A DNA stretch of 64,000 nucleotides from BM003 sp963699835 (GTDB lineage: Bacteria > Pseudomonadota > Gammaproteobacteria > Steroidobacterales > BM003). This document shows, in pieces, positions 1 to 9,120 of this stretch (position 1 is its first letter; every line of letters begins with the position of its first letter). A program made the translations under genes and the position numbers. The stretch is taken from NCBI GenBank assembly GCA_963699835.1, contig CAVOVJ010000004.1:248001-312000 (forward strand), read 5' to 3'. A model generated the notes under the pieces. That model had not been told where the DNA came from, did no database searches, and saw only the letters and a program-made list of their open reading frames with translations.

Positions 1-1114
1 GATACCGATCAGCAGCTGGGTGTCGGTCTCATCGGGCTTGTCGCCGTTTTGGTCTTCGGAGGGCTCGGAAAGGTAGTCCCAGACGTAGCAGACGCGCAGA
101 TCGAGGTCACCAATGATGTCGTACGCGGCGCCAAACTCCATCCGGTGCGAATAGCCACCGGCATCGTCTTTGGCAAACAGCAGGCGGTAGTCGTACCAGA
201 TATCGATGTTGTCGGTCAGTTCATGATCGAAACGGGACTTGGCCTGTAACGCCGGGCTGTCCTCGGAGTCGCTCTCCCCGGGAGGGACATCTTCGAACCA
301 GGTCTTGGTATAGGCGGGACCAGCGCTCACACGCCATTCCGTCGTCGAGGTGTCGAATGATCTCGTAGCCGACACCGACACCGAGCGTGATGCGGTGTTC
401 GATGTTCTGGAACTTGTCCTTGAAATACTCGGCGGTAGATCGGAGTCCAGAACCAGCGGTTGGTGATGTAGCGGGCCCAGTCGCCGGTCAGACGATGATT
501 GTTCTCGGTCTCGGTGCCGTCAGTTCTTGTCGTAGTTACCGATGTATTCGAAAACCATTCGTTGTTCGACGGTGCGCCGTTTCGCAATGATCCTGCCATT
601 GAAGGTCCTTTTTGTCGGTGTTGCCGGACTGATAGTTGGCGCTGCCGCTGACCTCTCCGGTCCAGAAATTTCTTTCCTTCGGCACACCGGCGGTTATGGC
701 AAGAATCTCGCCCTTGGTCGAACTGCCACCAGCGGTGTCGCCGATGATGGTGACCTTGCCGTCCTTGACGAGCACCTTGCCGGTGGCCGACTCGCCGATC
801 TCGGGACGGACTTCCAGAATCCGGGTCGAGCGCATTTCGACGACGTCGTTCCCAGTCGATCTTGAGGATGTCCGACTTCGTCGCTGTCAAACTCGAGCCC
901 ATCCTTCGTAGAGCACTTTCACCTCACCGCCCAGCCATTCGCCGGAGGGTACCTGCACCCAGTCCAGTTTGTCGGGCATTTCTGCCGGCGGCGGCGGAGT
1001 CCAGGCTTTGCTACTCTGCTGGGCGAGCGCGGCCGGCGCCGTCCACGCGATTGCCAGCGCGGCAATGGTTAGCAGGAAATCTCTCGGTTTAAAAGCACGG
1101 AACTCCCTATGCAT
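1..1114 (-). pseudogene. DUF481 (YdiY-like) outer membrane protein, frame broken by seven single-base insertions, 3' end outside window
   Basis: Starts at an ATG behind a good GGAGGAG ribosome site. An N-terminal signal peptide (hydrophobic stretch ending near ALAQQ, residues ~15-32) is followed by a small domain on the pattern LYEG-LEFDSDEVG-ILKIDWE, then a beta-barrel region with GNTD, DGTETENNHRLTG, RWFWTPIY, FQNIEHRITLG and a C-terminal WDYLSEP...DTQLLIG. This order is typical of DUF481 salt-induced outer membrane proteins, whose function is poorly known. Frame is lost at about 898, 870, 848, 592, 522, 434 and 355; dropping one base at each restores a continuous family-like protein. All are extra bases, which points to sequencing error rather than decay, although a true pseudogene cannot be excluded. 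The last few codons lie beyond base 1. Confidence 0.75.
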
Positions 1115-1357
1115 GCTGTCTGCTCCTCCAGACTGGGTCTGTGATAACGATTTTGCCCGACGGGGGCGTGAACGGGGCGCAAGGATAGGGCAAGCGCGAC
1201 CAATACGCCATGGCTTCGTTGCAGATGGTTTGCCGGATGTAGTTGTGGAGCCGAAGCGGTGGATTATCGGCGCGAAGCAAAGCGCGCGCGCTTCCAACCC
1301 GGCAGGATGGCCTGCATCGCAGTCGAGGAACGTTGGGATTCGCAGCAACACCAAGTG

Positions 1358-1392
1358 CGGCGCCGACGATCTGCACAATGTCGTCGGCGCCG
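1358..1392 (-). terminator. Strong 12-bp hairpin downstream of the 2OG oxygenase gene
   Basis: A perfect inverted repeat (arms 1358-1369 and 1381-1392, 11-base loop) lies about 20 bases beyond the stop of the 2OG oxygenase gene on the minus strand. No T-run follows, so it is either a weak or Rho-assisted terminator or an mRNA 3'-end stabiliser. The rest of the 1115-1412 gap holds no gene I can support. Confidence 0.4.
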
Positions 1393-1412
1393 GAATACGA
1401 CCGCGGTGCCGG

Positions 1413-2133
1413 TTACAGCCGTTGTATCTGTTTGCCGACCAGTTTGTCGCGCACTTTCCAGAACAGGTTACTCGGATTGACGACGATGATGAAAATCTGC
1501 CGCATCCGGTCCTCGGGGCAGGTAATCTCGCGCACACCGTGCCAGCCACGCGGGCTTCGCTCCAGGATTGCACTGACATTGCCGAGCGATTTGCAGGGAA
1601 TGATCTGTTTGAAATCCTCAAACGCCGGCGCGGAGTTCGGGTCCATGCCACCACCGTCGTCGAGTACCAGCGTCTCGCCGCCCCAGGCCGGGTCCCAGTC
1701 ATCCTCGGTGTTGAAGTAAAACAGGTGCGAGCCGTATTCGCGTTTCGAATCGCAGTGCGGTGACACGGAAGCGCCGCGCGGCGCATAGTGCCAGTGGAAA
1801 CGAAACTCAGGGTTGTTGGCCTCGAACAGTTTCGCAATCACATTCCGATAGCGGTCGCTGCGCAGCTCATTGATAAAATCTTCCCACGGCTTCGGTATCG
1901 CCATGCCCTCGACATACTCCAGCGAGTAGCGATCATGGGGTTGTTGCCCGGCGCGTCGTTCGTAACCGAAGTTCTTTTCGAACATCGACTATGTCCGGCA
2001 TGTTGGCGCACAGAAGCTTGTAGCCCTCGGCGGTGATCAGGCCTTCCGGATTGACCCACGGGTAGGGTTTTTTGCTGCGGAACGCCGCGACATCAAGCGC
2101 TTCGAGTTTTTCAAAGTCGATGTATTTAGTCAT
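1413..2133 (-). CDS. 2OG-Fe(II) oxygenase-like protein (one +1 frame break)
   Basis: Corrected length about 239 aa. N-terminus MTKYIDFEKLEALD is read in one frame to MPDIV; the rest (MFEKNFGYERR...) is in the +1 frame. Removing base 1986 joins them, giving a sequence like related proteins (PDxxLFEKxFG). The putative iron-binding histidine-acid pair lies in HCDSKREYGSH, and the distal histidine may be in SPRGWHGVREI; the family hydroxylates peptides, sugars or small molecules using 2-oxoglutarate and Fe(II). It begins 4 bp after the glycosyltransferase-like gene, the last gene of an operon with a sulfotransferase, so a role in modifying a surface glycan or protein is inferred. Substrate unknown. 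Confidence 0.7.
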
Positions 2134-2137
2134 GATT

Positions 2138-3040
2138 TCAGGCCGGTAGTGGTGGTGTGCGATCGATGACTTCAAGCGCATCGTGACGCACATGGTTTTG
2201 TTTCATTTCGTCGCGAATCAATTGCTCGCTGACGATTCCCTTTTCAACGCACTCGCGCAGGAGGCCGAAGAAGAAGCGCTCCTGATTCGGATCCGGGTGG
2301 CGGTGATAGTGGCCGAGCAAGCCGTACTCGCCGAACATTTTCGCCCGAAGTTTCATCAGCGATCCCAGCACCGGATACTTGCGCAATTTGTCGGCAGGAA
2401 TGAAATCGACGGGTAACCCGGACTTCCACGGCTGTGTTCTGCGTTTGGTGTTGTGGAGCAATTTGGTATTTTCGCTGAGACGGTCGAAATCGTTCCACTC
2501 GGGCTCGAAGAAACCGACCCTGGCCGGATCCTCATGGGCGAGGCAAATCCACTCTTTGTAATCCCGTTCGAATGCGAACAGCTCGGCAAATTCCTTTTCA
2601 CAGTCCCAGTATTGCAGTTTCGCGCAGTCCATCAGCATCACACTGGTCGCAACGCAGTAGGCTTTGTCCTTGCGCTGCGAGCGGTGCCGTCCCATCACCG
2701 CCGCGCCTTCCATATCCCGGGTCAGGAGTTCGTTGATGTCGCCGGCGGCGAAGATGTCCGGATCGATCACGACCGCACGACCCTGATACTCCATCAGCCT
2801 GGGCGGCATGAATCGCAGCGGGGTAAACGACTGCAGATCGCTCATTTTCCATATCCGTGTCGTACCGCCGCGGAGAAACGGCTGCCCTTCTCGTTCCCAT
2901 AGAAACGGATGGTCCTTGACGTGAATGATTTTTACGTCGAAAGCATCCGGATTGGCCGAGTTGCGTTTCAACGAATACTGGGAGACCAGCGCTCCGATCC
3001 ACTGGCGTTCGTTGGTATGAATGAAGACGCAGTTCTTCAT
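2138..3040 (-). CDS. Glycosyltransferase-like protein (GT8-like)
   Basis: About 300 aa. The start MKNCVFIHTNERQWIGALVS, a central VIDPDIFAAGDINELL segment (an acidic D-x-D of the kind that binds metal and nucleotide sugar), and AVMGRHRS...ATSVMLMDC suggest a GT-A fold transferase related to glycogenin-like family 8 or to uncharacterised proteins of that type. It overlaps the end of the upstream sulfotransferase by 4 bp (ATGA) and is followed at once by the oxygenase, so the three are translationally coupled. Likely makes or decorates a surface polysaccharide; the sugar donor cannot be read from sequence. Confidence 0.6.
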   Translation of the reverse strand: MKNCVFIHTNERQWIGALVSQYSLKRNSANPDAFDVKIIHVKDHPFLWEREGQPFLRGGTTRIWKMSDLQSFTPLRFMPPRLMEYQGRAVVIDPDIFAAGDINELLTRDMEGAAVMGRHRSQRKDKAYCVATSVMLMDCAKLQYWDCEKEFAELFAFERDYKEWICLAHEDPARVGFFEPEWNDFDRLSENTKLLHNTKRRTQPWKSGLPVDFIPADKLRKYPVLGSLMKLRAKMFGEYGLLGHYHRHPDPNQERFFFGLLRECVEKGIVSEQLIRDEMKQNHVRHDALEVIDRTPPLPA

Positions 3041-3991
3041 GCGGCATTCTCCTCACTGCCATCGCCAATCGTGGGTGCAATGCTCGAGTCGCCGTAATCG
3101 AAAACCGGCGACAGGTTGGCATTGACGTAGGCATCAATCTGTTGCGAGCTGGGTATCCTCGAAATAGTCACGGTAGCCGCCGACCTTGGCGCGCCGCACC
3201 TTGTACGAGTTCGGGTCGGCCTTGTCGCGCGGCGTAAGGCGGCTGCCACTGCGCCAGAAGTAGTCCTGGCTTTCCAGTTTGCGCAGATTTTCCACCGAAC
3301 CAAATTCGACCGTTTCCGCTACCTGGCCGGGCTGCGGATGCTCACCGAGAAACTCGAGCATGCGTGTCAGCTCCTGCTCGGGATTCGCGCGCAGATCCTC
3401 GTAGCGGACCACCAGCAGATTCTTGATCTTCGGCAGTTCCCGCGCCCACGCGTTCAGGAAACCGACGATGCGCGGCAACCCGACATCTTCGTTCATCACG
3501 AAATCCAGCATGTCGATGTCGGCATCCTGCGGTGGATAACGATTCAGCGGAATCTTGTGCGGTCGCATCCGGTATTTCCACTGGAAGAACTGTGAGACGG
3601 CAACGTCCTGCGGTCGTCGCACCAGCAACACGACTTTCTGGTCGTAAAAGTCCTTGCGGTTGTCGATGTTGCCGGTGTACTCGCGCAGATAATTGTCGTG
3701 CGTGAAGAAGATCTTCGGCACCTCCGGGTTCTTTTTGTGGAAATTATCGAACCCCATCATCAGGGCTTCGGGGATGCCGTGCGCGATCTGGTAGTAACGC
3801 GACAGCATGACCCGCACCCAGGTACGGCCGCTCTTGGCATAGGAGGCGAAAACATAGTCGGCCGCCTTCAGCTTGCGATGTTCCTCGCGGCCACGGCGTT
3901 TGCGTTCCAGCGTGCGCCCTTTTTCCTCGGGCAGAAATATCGAGATGAACTGAACCAACCAGCGCGTCAGTCGTTTCGTGACCATGTGCAT
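3037..3991 (-). CDS. PAPS-dependent sulfotransferase (one +1 frame break near the C-terminus)
   Basis: About 317 aa after correction. The 5'-phosphosulfate loop is YAKSGRTWVRVMLSRYY (residues ~51-67) and the 3'-phosphate-binding segment is VVLLVRRPQDVAVSQFFQWK (~122-141), both diagnostic of sulfotransferase family 1/3. It transfers sulfate from PAPS to a hydroxyl or amine of a carbohydrate or small molecule. The frame ends prematurely after GGYRDYFEDTQ; dropping base 3148 continues it as SQQIDAYVNANLSPVFDYGD, the normal family C-terminus. First gene of a three-gene operon with a glycosyltransferase-like protein and a 2OG oxygenase; GGAG ribosome site 7 bp before the ATG. No PAPS synthesis genes are in view. 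Confidence 0.8.
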
Positions 3992-4223
3992 GTGGCATCT
4001 CCGTGGGGCGATTTCGCTGTCTGTCGGACCGTGCCGATGCGGCTCGGGCCTCGGAATCGAGCCCGGGATAAGGCGGGAACACCCGCGAATCAGCCGAAAA
4101 TTATACGGGAAAACGGATATATGTTGAATTCGGCGGCGGGGTCAGACGGATCGCCCGGCGCCATCGGTGCGCGGGGGCAATGGTGGTGGCGAACAATAGC
4201 GCCGATCCGGGCGCGCCGCGGTC

Positions 4224-5387
4224 TCAGGCCGGGCTCTGCCGGACCGGTAGTGCGGGGCTGGCATTCGGGTCGCGCCAGGCGCTGGAGAACTCGTCGCTGA
4301 TCTCCACCCGGTTGCGACCGAGCTGTTTCGACAAATACAGTGCGCCATCGGCGCGCCGCAGTGTGCTTTCGATCGATTCGCCGATGCGGAATTCTGCGAC
4401 CCCGACCGATACGGTGATGTGGCAGCGGCTGGCGAACCGGGCGTTGGCGGTTATGCCGCGGATGCGCTCCGCGCAATGACGCGCTCCCGGCAGGCTGGTA
4501 TGCGGCAACAGAAGAATGAATTCCTCGCCACCGTAACGGGCAAACCGCGGATCGTCTTCGCGCCGGTCCAGGGAATCGAAGTAACGCAGCTCAGCGCGCG
4601 AATGCTCGACGAAATCAACCAGCACCCGGTCGCCGGTGATATGGCCGTAACGGTCATTGATTTCCTTGAAATGGTCCAGATCGAATATGCAGATGGAGAA
4701 TGGTATGCCGGTCCGGTCGGCGCGTTTTTTCTCCTCCTGTAACGACTCCATGATGTAGCGCCGGTTGTAGGCTTTGGTCAGTTCATCCCGCTCGGCGAGT
4801 TCACTGATTTCAGCCAGCATGGTTTTCAGTGTCCGGTTCTGTTTTTGCAGGCACAGTCTGAGCCGGCGCGCGTGCAGGCTGAACATCGAGGTCCACAGGA
4901 TGGTACTGGCGAGCACGGCGATTCTCATCAGCTCGACTCCGAGTGCAGGTGCACCGGGCATGCCCACGGTGGCCGCGGCAAGTCCGGCGTAGCCGCCAAG
5001 AGCCAGCGAACCGAGCAGCATGTAGCCGCGCTTCTCGAGCTGGAACATGCCGAACAGCAGCGGAATGATCAGCGCGGTCAGCATCAGGCCGCGCGACAGC
5101 GGGACAGTGGCGTACAGCAGGACCAGCGCCCAAACCAGGCCGACCAGCAGCTGGTGCAGTGTCATCCCCGGATCCGGGAAGCGATGGTTCAGTCCACTAC
5201 GGAACAACATGTAGAACACGAGGTTGCTGGCGACCACGCCACCGAGGCAGGCGACCATGCCGATGAAGTCGAGACGCAGCATTCCGGCCGTGTGTGCCAG
5301 CAGGCCCAATGTGATCCAGATCGCGTAATAGGCGAGTGCAAGGCCAAATCGGCGGATTCGCAAGCGTTGCTTCGGATCTGCGGCCAT
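4224..5387 (-). CDS. Membrane-bound diguanylate cyclase (GGDEF domain)
   Basis: About 387 aa from ATG 5387; in-frame ATG 5441 and TTG 5462 are alternatives. The N-terminal half holds roughly six hydrophobic membrane helices (LALAYYAIWITLGLLAH through ILWTSMFSLH). A short coiled segment (LQKQNRTLKTMLAEISELAER) leads to a full GGDEF domain: DELTKAYNRRY, FDLDHFKEINDRYGH, ARYGGEEF as the active-site signature, and SVGVAEF. It condenses two GTP into c-di-GMP at the inner membrane. The inhibitory I-site (RxxD a few residues before GGEEF) can be seen as RREDDPRFARYGGEEF-type spacing but is uncertain. The gene stands alone; the flanking stretches (3992-4223, 5388-5604) show nothing else. Confidence 0.9.
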   Translation of the reverse strand: MAADPKQRLRIRRFGLALAYYAIWITLGLLAHTAGMLRLDFIGMVACLGGVVASNLVFYMLFRSGLNHRFPDPGMTLHQLLVGLVWALVLLYATVPLSRGLMLTALIIPLLFGMFQLEKRGYMLLGSLALGGYAGLAAATVGMPGAPALGVELMRIAVLASTILWTSMFSLHARRLRLCLQKQNRTLKTMLAEISELAERDELTKAYNRRYIMESLQEEKKRADRTGIPFSICIFDLDHFKEINDRYGHITGDRVLVDFVEHSRAELRYFDSLDRREDDPRFARYGGEEFILLLPHTSLPGARHCAERIRGITANARFASRCHITVSVGVAEFRIGESIESTLRRADGALYLSKQLGRNRVEISDEFSSAWRDPNASPALPVRQSPA

Positions 5388-5604
5388 AGTTCCAGAGGTG
5401 TGGGTCGGGACGGACCGTTCCCTGTAAACGGCTACCGCCATGCTCTGGCATGGTCGTCGCAATCCTGCGACAAGTCCGTGACCGGTCTCTCAGAACCTGC
5501 CAGGACGATACAGCGGGGGGCCGGGAGGTGCTGATCGCACTCAACGCTTTGGCCGTCCGTTGAGAGCGCATTTGGGTTGGCCGCCGACAACGCGAACGAA
5601 GAGC

Positions 5605-6786
5605 TTAGCCGAGGATGCCCTCGCGCTTGTACAGCCGCGCGGCGAGTGCGGTCAGTACGAGGCCGAGCAACAGCGTGCTGCCCATCGACACCAGTGGATA
5701 GGCCAGCGGAATCGGTTCCGCTTTCATCAGGTCGGTGATGATCAGATGCTGGCTGAGGCTCGGCACCATCATATATTTCAGATCCGGTTTCACGGTGCGG
5801 ATGGCGGCGAACAGTATCGGCAGCGTCGGCACCAGCATGACGACGGTCAGATAGGTTTGCGCTTCCTTGTAGCTCTTGGTGAAAGATGCAACGCAGGTCA
5901 TCAGCGCGGCGCCGAGCAGCGCGAACGGCAACATCAGGACGAAAATCCGGATCACCACCGCGGGACCGAAATTGGCCGTCATCCCGAGTTCCTCCAGCGG
6001 CACGAAGCGGAGGCTGATCGAAAAAGCCAGCAGAGTGACGGCCAGCGAGGTCACCATGTAGACACAGGTGGCCAAAATCTTTCCGATGATCAGGTCGCTG
6101 CGCGGGACCGGCAAGGTCAGCAGCGGCTCCAGCGAGCCGCGCTCGCGCTCGCCGGCGGTAGTGTCGATCGCGAGATACAGACCGCCCATCAGCATCGAGA
6201 AAATGACGAAGTACGTCATCATCCCCAGCAGGATCACCGAGCGTCCCGTTGGGGTAGATACATCGACGTCTTCGACGATAACCGGCATTACCGTGGCCGG
6301 GTTCAGGCCGCGCGCCTGCAGCCGCAGCATGCCCAGCTTGCGCTGGTAGGCTTCGAGCAGGGCGCTCGCGCGGCGAACGTCCTTGGTCGTGTTGTTGTTG
6401 GCGCTGTCCGAGACGAGGCGGATGACGGCCGGCTGTCCCGAGGAGAATTTCTCGCCGAACCCGGAAGGGATGATCAGCACCAGGTCGTGGTCGCCATCAC
6501 GAACACTCGCGCGCGCGCTGTCGAGGCCGGCATCGATTTCGACGATTTCCGTATTGGCGCGTTCGAGAAATGCGATCAGGTTGGGTGCGTTGGCTGCTCC
6601 GGAAACCGGCAGGGTCAGGGGCTCATCGATTTCGGAGACGTGTTTGTCCAGCGCGAAAGAGATCATGATCGCGAACAGGAACGGGCCGAACAGCGGGCCG
6701 AAAAACAGCGCAGACATCAGGCTGCGGCGATCGCGGAAGTTATCCACCACCTCCTTGCGGAAGACTGTGCCGATGCGGGATTTCAT
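5605..6786 (-). CDS. natB: ABC-2 type transporter permease (NatB-like)
   Basis: 393 aa. One membrane helix near residues 25-45 (LFFGPLFGPFLFAIMISFAL), a large extracytoplasmic domain (~46-175), then about five more helices including YFVIFSMLMGGLYLAID and the ERERGSLEPLLTLPV motif typical of the NatB/ABC-2 export family. Works with the ATPase encoded just upstream to export an unidentified substrate (sodium in the Bacillus prototype; peptides or drugs in others). Its ATG overlaps the natA stop by 4 bp (ATGA), so expression is coupled. Last gene of a three-gene operon. Confidence 0.85.
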   Translation of the reverse strand: MKSRIGTVFRKEVVDNFRDRRSLMSALFFGPLFGPFLFAIMISFALDKHVSEIDEPLTLPVSGAANAPNLIAFLERANTEIVEIDAGLDSARASVRDGDHDLVLIIPSGFGEKFSSGQPAVIRLVSDSANNNTTKDVRRASALLEAYQRKLGMLRLQARGLNPATVMPVIVEDVDVSTPTGRSVILLGMMTYFVIFSMLMGGLYLAIDTTAGERERGSLEPLLTLPVPRSDLIIGKILATCVYMVTSLAVTLLAFSISLRFVPLEELGMTANFGPAVVIRIFVLMLPFALLGAALMTCVASFTKSYKEAQTYLTVVMLVPTLPILFAAIRTVKPDLKYMMVPSLSQHLIITDLMKAEPIPLAYPLVSMGSTLLLGLVLTALAARLYKREGILG

Positions 6787-7514
6787 TCCAGTCCTTCCGC
6801 GGTTCCGATGGCCGCGACGAACGCCTCTTCGAGGCTGCTCTTGCCGGCCTGACGGCGGATTTCATCCGGTTTGCCTGCCGCCACCACCCGGCCGTGGCCG
6901 ACGATCACGATGTCGTCGCACAAAGCAGCCACTTCCTGCATCACATGACTGGAAAACAGGATGCAGATTCCGGTATCGCGGAGCCTGAGAATCATCTCGC
7001 GCAGCGCGCGAGTGGCCATGACGTCCAGCCCGTTGGTGGGCTCGTCGAGCAGCAGGTTGCGGGGCTGGTGAACCAGTGCGCGGGCCAGCGCAACCTTGGT
7101 CCGTTGGCCTTGGGAGAACCCCTTGGCGCGGCGGCCGGCAAAGTCGCCGATATCGAGCAGCCCGATCAATTCGTCGGTACGGCGTGCCAGCGCGGCATCG
7201 GCGATTCCGTGCATGCGGCCGTAGTAGATGATGTTCTCGCGCGCGGTCAGGTGGGGGTACAGTCCGGCGCCATGCGGCAATACACCGATGCTGCGGCGCG
7301 CGGCGAGACTGTCGCTGACGACGTCATGGCCATCGATGCGCGCGCTGCCACTGTCCGGGTGCAGCACCGTGTACAGAATTCGCAGGGTCGTCGACTTCCC
7401 CGCGCCATTCGGGCCCAGCAATCCGGTTATGCGGCCGTCGGAGGCGGCGAACGTGATGTCCTCCAGCGCGCGCACTGCGCCGAATGATTTGCTGAGGGAC
7501 GCGGCCTCGATCAT
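6783..7514 (-). CDS. natA: ABC transporter ATP-binding protein (NatA-like)
   Basis: 243 aa from ATG 7514. Walker A GPNGAGKST (~32-40), signature FSQGQRTKVALARAL, Walker B NLLLDEPTNGLD, and the switch histidine in LFSSHVMQE are all present. Energises export through the NatB-like permease. The start codon overlaps the stop of the S33 peptidase gene (ATGA) and its own stop overlaps natB, giving a strictly coupled trio. An upstream in-frame extension exists but runs back into the peptidase gene, so 7514 is preferred. Confidence 0.9.
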   Translation of the reverse strand: MIEAASLSKSFGAVRALEDITFAASDGRITGLLGPNGAGKSTTLRILYTVLHPDSGSARIDGHDVVSDSLAARRSIGVLPHGAGLYPHLTARENIIYYGRMHGIADAALARRTDELIGLLDIGDFAGRRAKGFSQGQRTKVALARALVHQPRNLLLDEPTNGLDVMATRALREMILRLRDTGICILFSSHVMQEVAALCDDIVIVGHGRVVAAGKPDEIRRQAGKSSLEEAFVAAIGTAEGLE

Positions 7515-8989
7515 GGCGTCGGTCCGGAGAAATTGACGAAGAAGGGGCTCGGTCCCTGCTTCTCCATGCACGAGGGGTCGAGCCCCGCGACACTGCCACT
7601 TGCAACAAAATCCGCCATCAACTGCGGCATGCAGCCGACGGCGGCAAGGCCGTGGCCCTGGCCGTTACCGACGATATGCAAGGCATTGTCCAGCGCGTCG
7701 GCAACGCGCTCGCCATTGTCGGGCGGTGTAATCGGGTCGGCGCTGCCGGACAACACCAGCACCGGAGTGGGTCCGGTCGCAGTGGATTTGAGGTCGTCAT
7801 CGATAACGCCCGGGCCCCAGATCTTGCAGATCTCGACCAGCGTATCGAACTGGGTCGCGCCGAGATAGGTCTGCTCGAGCGCCGCGCGATCAATGTCGAG
7901 TTCGGCGTAAAAAGGCGCATCCTCGGTGCAGACCACGGCATTGTGCATGCCAAAACTGAGCGCCTCGGACAGATCCTGCTGCGCCATGCGTGACTGCGCG
8001 GCCAGCGGCGCCATGTTGCCGCGCGCTGCGGCATCGATCAGCAGCGGCATCAGCGCGACGCTATCGGGGTGGTAACTCATCAGCCGCAAGGCGATGACGA
8101 GGTCCATTTCGCTGAACCCGAACGTTTCCGGTTCGCCACTGGAAGGATCCTGCATGGCGACCTCCACCGGTCCCGCGCGCAAACGCTGGCGCAGCTGGTC
8201 AAGGCTTGCGCCGAGGTCGGGGAAGTGGCGCGAGCAATCGGCGTCCTCCGCGCACCGGGCCATAATGCTGTCGAGGGCAGTCTGCGCGTCGATGGCGATT
8301 GCGGGTCCTACCGAGTCCGCCGCCGGGAGGACCCCGTCGAGAATGACCGTTCGCGTTCGTTCCGGATAGCGTCGCATGTAGTGCTGCGCCACCCGGGTGC
8401 CGTAAGACGACCCGTATACGTTTAGCTGTTCGTACCCGAGCGCTTCGCGCAACCGGTCGAGGTCACGCACGGCGACGCTGGTCGTGTATTGCCGGACATC
8501 CGCTTCGATCGAAGCAAGGCATTCACGAGTGCTCTCGCGGACCAGTTCCAGCGACCACTCGGCGGTATCCAGTTCCTCGGGCACAGGGCAATCCAGCGCG
8601 TTGGAGCGGCCGGTGCCGCGCTGGTCGATCAGCACGATATCGTGGTTGCGCTGAATCCGGCTGAATGCTCCGGCATAGGCAGTATAGAACTCGGTTGACG
8701 CGGCACCGGGGCCCCCCGCTATTACGGTGAACGGGGTTGCCGCCGGTTTCTGGCTGAGCGCCGGGACGAGCGCTACGAACAGGTCTATCTGGCGCCCGTC
8801 GGGCTCGGCGTAGTTTTCCGGCACCCGCAACGAACCGCACCGTGCGGTCACGCTGCGGATGCCGCTGGAATCATTGATACGGCAGTCCTCGAGCTTCAGC
8901 CCGGTATCTGCATGCGCGGCCGCAGCGCATAAAAACGGCGCTATCAGCGTGGCCGCGGCGAGGCGCGCAATTAGCGGTGTGGTATTCAT
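7511..8989 (-). CDS. Secreted S33-family alpha/beta hydrolase with TAP-like C-terminal domain
   Basis: About 492 aa from ATG 8989. Signal peptide (LIARLAAATLIAPFLCAAAAHA). Oxyanion region IAGGPGAAS, nucleophile elbow YGSSYGTRVAQ (GxSxG), acid in VLSGSADPITPP and histidine in NGQGHG form the expected Ser-Asp-His triad of prolyl/tripeptidyl aminopeptidases of the SlpD/SlpE type. LIDQRGTGRS is the family's conserved block. Exported, likely a periplasmic or secreted aminopeptidase or esterase. Promoter-proximal gene of an operon with the NatAB-like exporter; the pairing hints that hydrolase and transporter act on related substrates, but this is inference. Confidence 0.85.
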   Translation of the reverse strand: MNTTPLIARLAAATLIAPFLCAAAAHADTGLKLEDCRINDSSGIRSVTARCGSLRVPENYAEPDGRQIDLFVALVPALSQKPAATPFTVIAGGPGAASTEFYTAYAGAFSRIQRNHDIVLIDQRGTGRSNALDCPVPEELDTAEWSLELVRESTRECLASIEADVRQYTTSVAVRDLDRLREALGYEQLNVYGSSYGTRVAQHYMRRYPERTRTVILDGVLPAADSVGPAIAIDAQTALDSIMARCAEDADCSRHFPDLGASLDQLRQRLRAGPVEVAMQDPSSGEPETFGFSEMDLVIALRLMSYHPDSVALMPLLIDAAARGNMAPLAAQSRMAQQDLSEALSFGMHNAVVCTEDAPFYAELDIDRAALEQTYLGATQFDTLVEICKIWGPGVIDDDLKSTATGPTPVLVLSGSADPITPPDNGERVADALDNALHIVGNGQGHGLAAVGCMPQLMADFVASGSVAGLDPSCMEKQGPSPFFVNFSGPTP

Positions 8990-9120
8990 CGGGCGCTTAT
9001 GGTGACGTTGCGTCGCGACGCTTGCAACAGCCTGGTTCCAGCGGCCGCTGCCCACACCCGGCGCAAGCGGCTACAATGTCGCGCCCCGATGGGTGTTTTG
9101 GGCGGGTGGGAGTCAGCAAC

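Noticed and set aside
327..902. 191-codon minus-strand frame as an independent gene
   Set aside because: It is a stitched frame through the broken DUF481 gene; only parts (e.g. DGTETENNHRLTG) match the family.
5560..6852. 430-codon open frame on the plus strand opposite natB
   Set aside because: Gln/Arg/His-rich shadow of the NatB gene with no recognisable family.
8977..9120. Replication origin next to mnmG
   Set aside because: No cluster of DnaA boxes (TTATCCACA-type) was seen; only an isolated partial match at about 6.7 kb inside natB.
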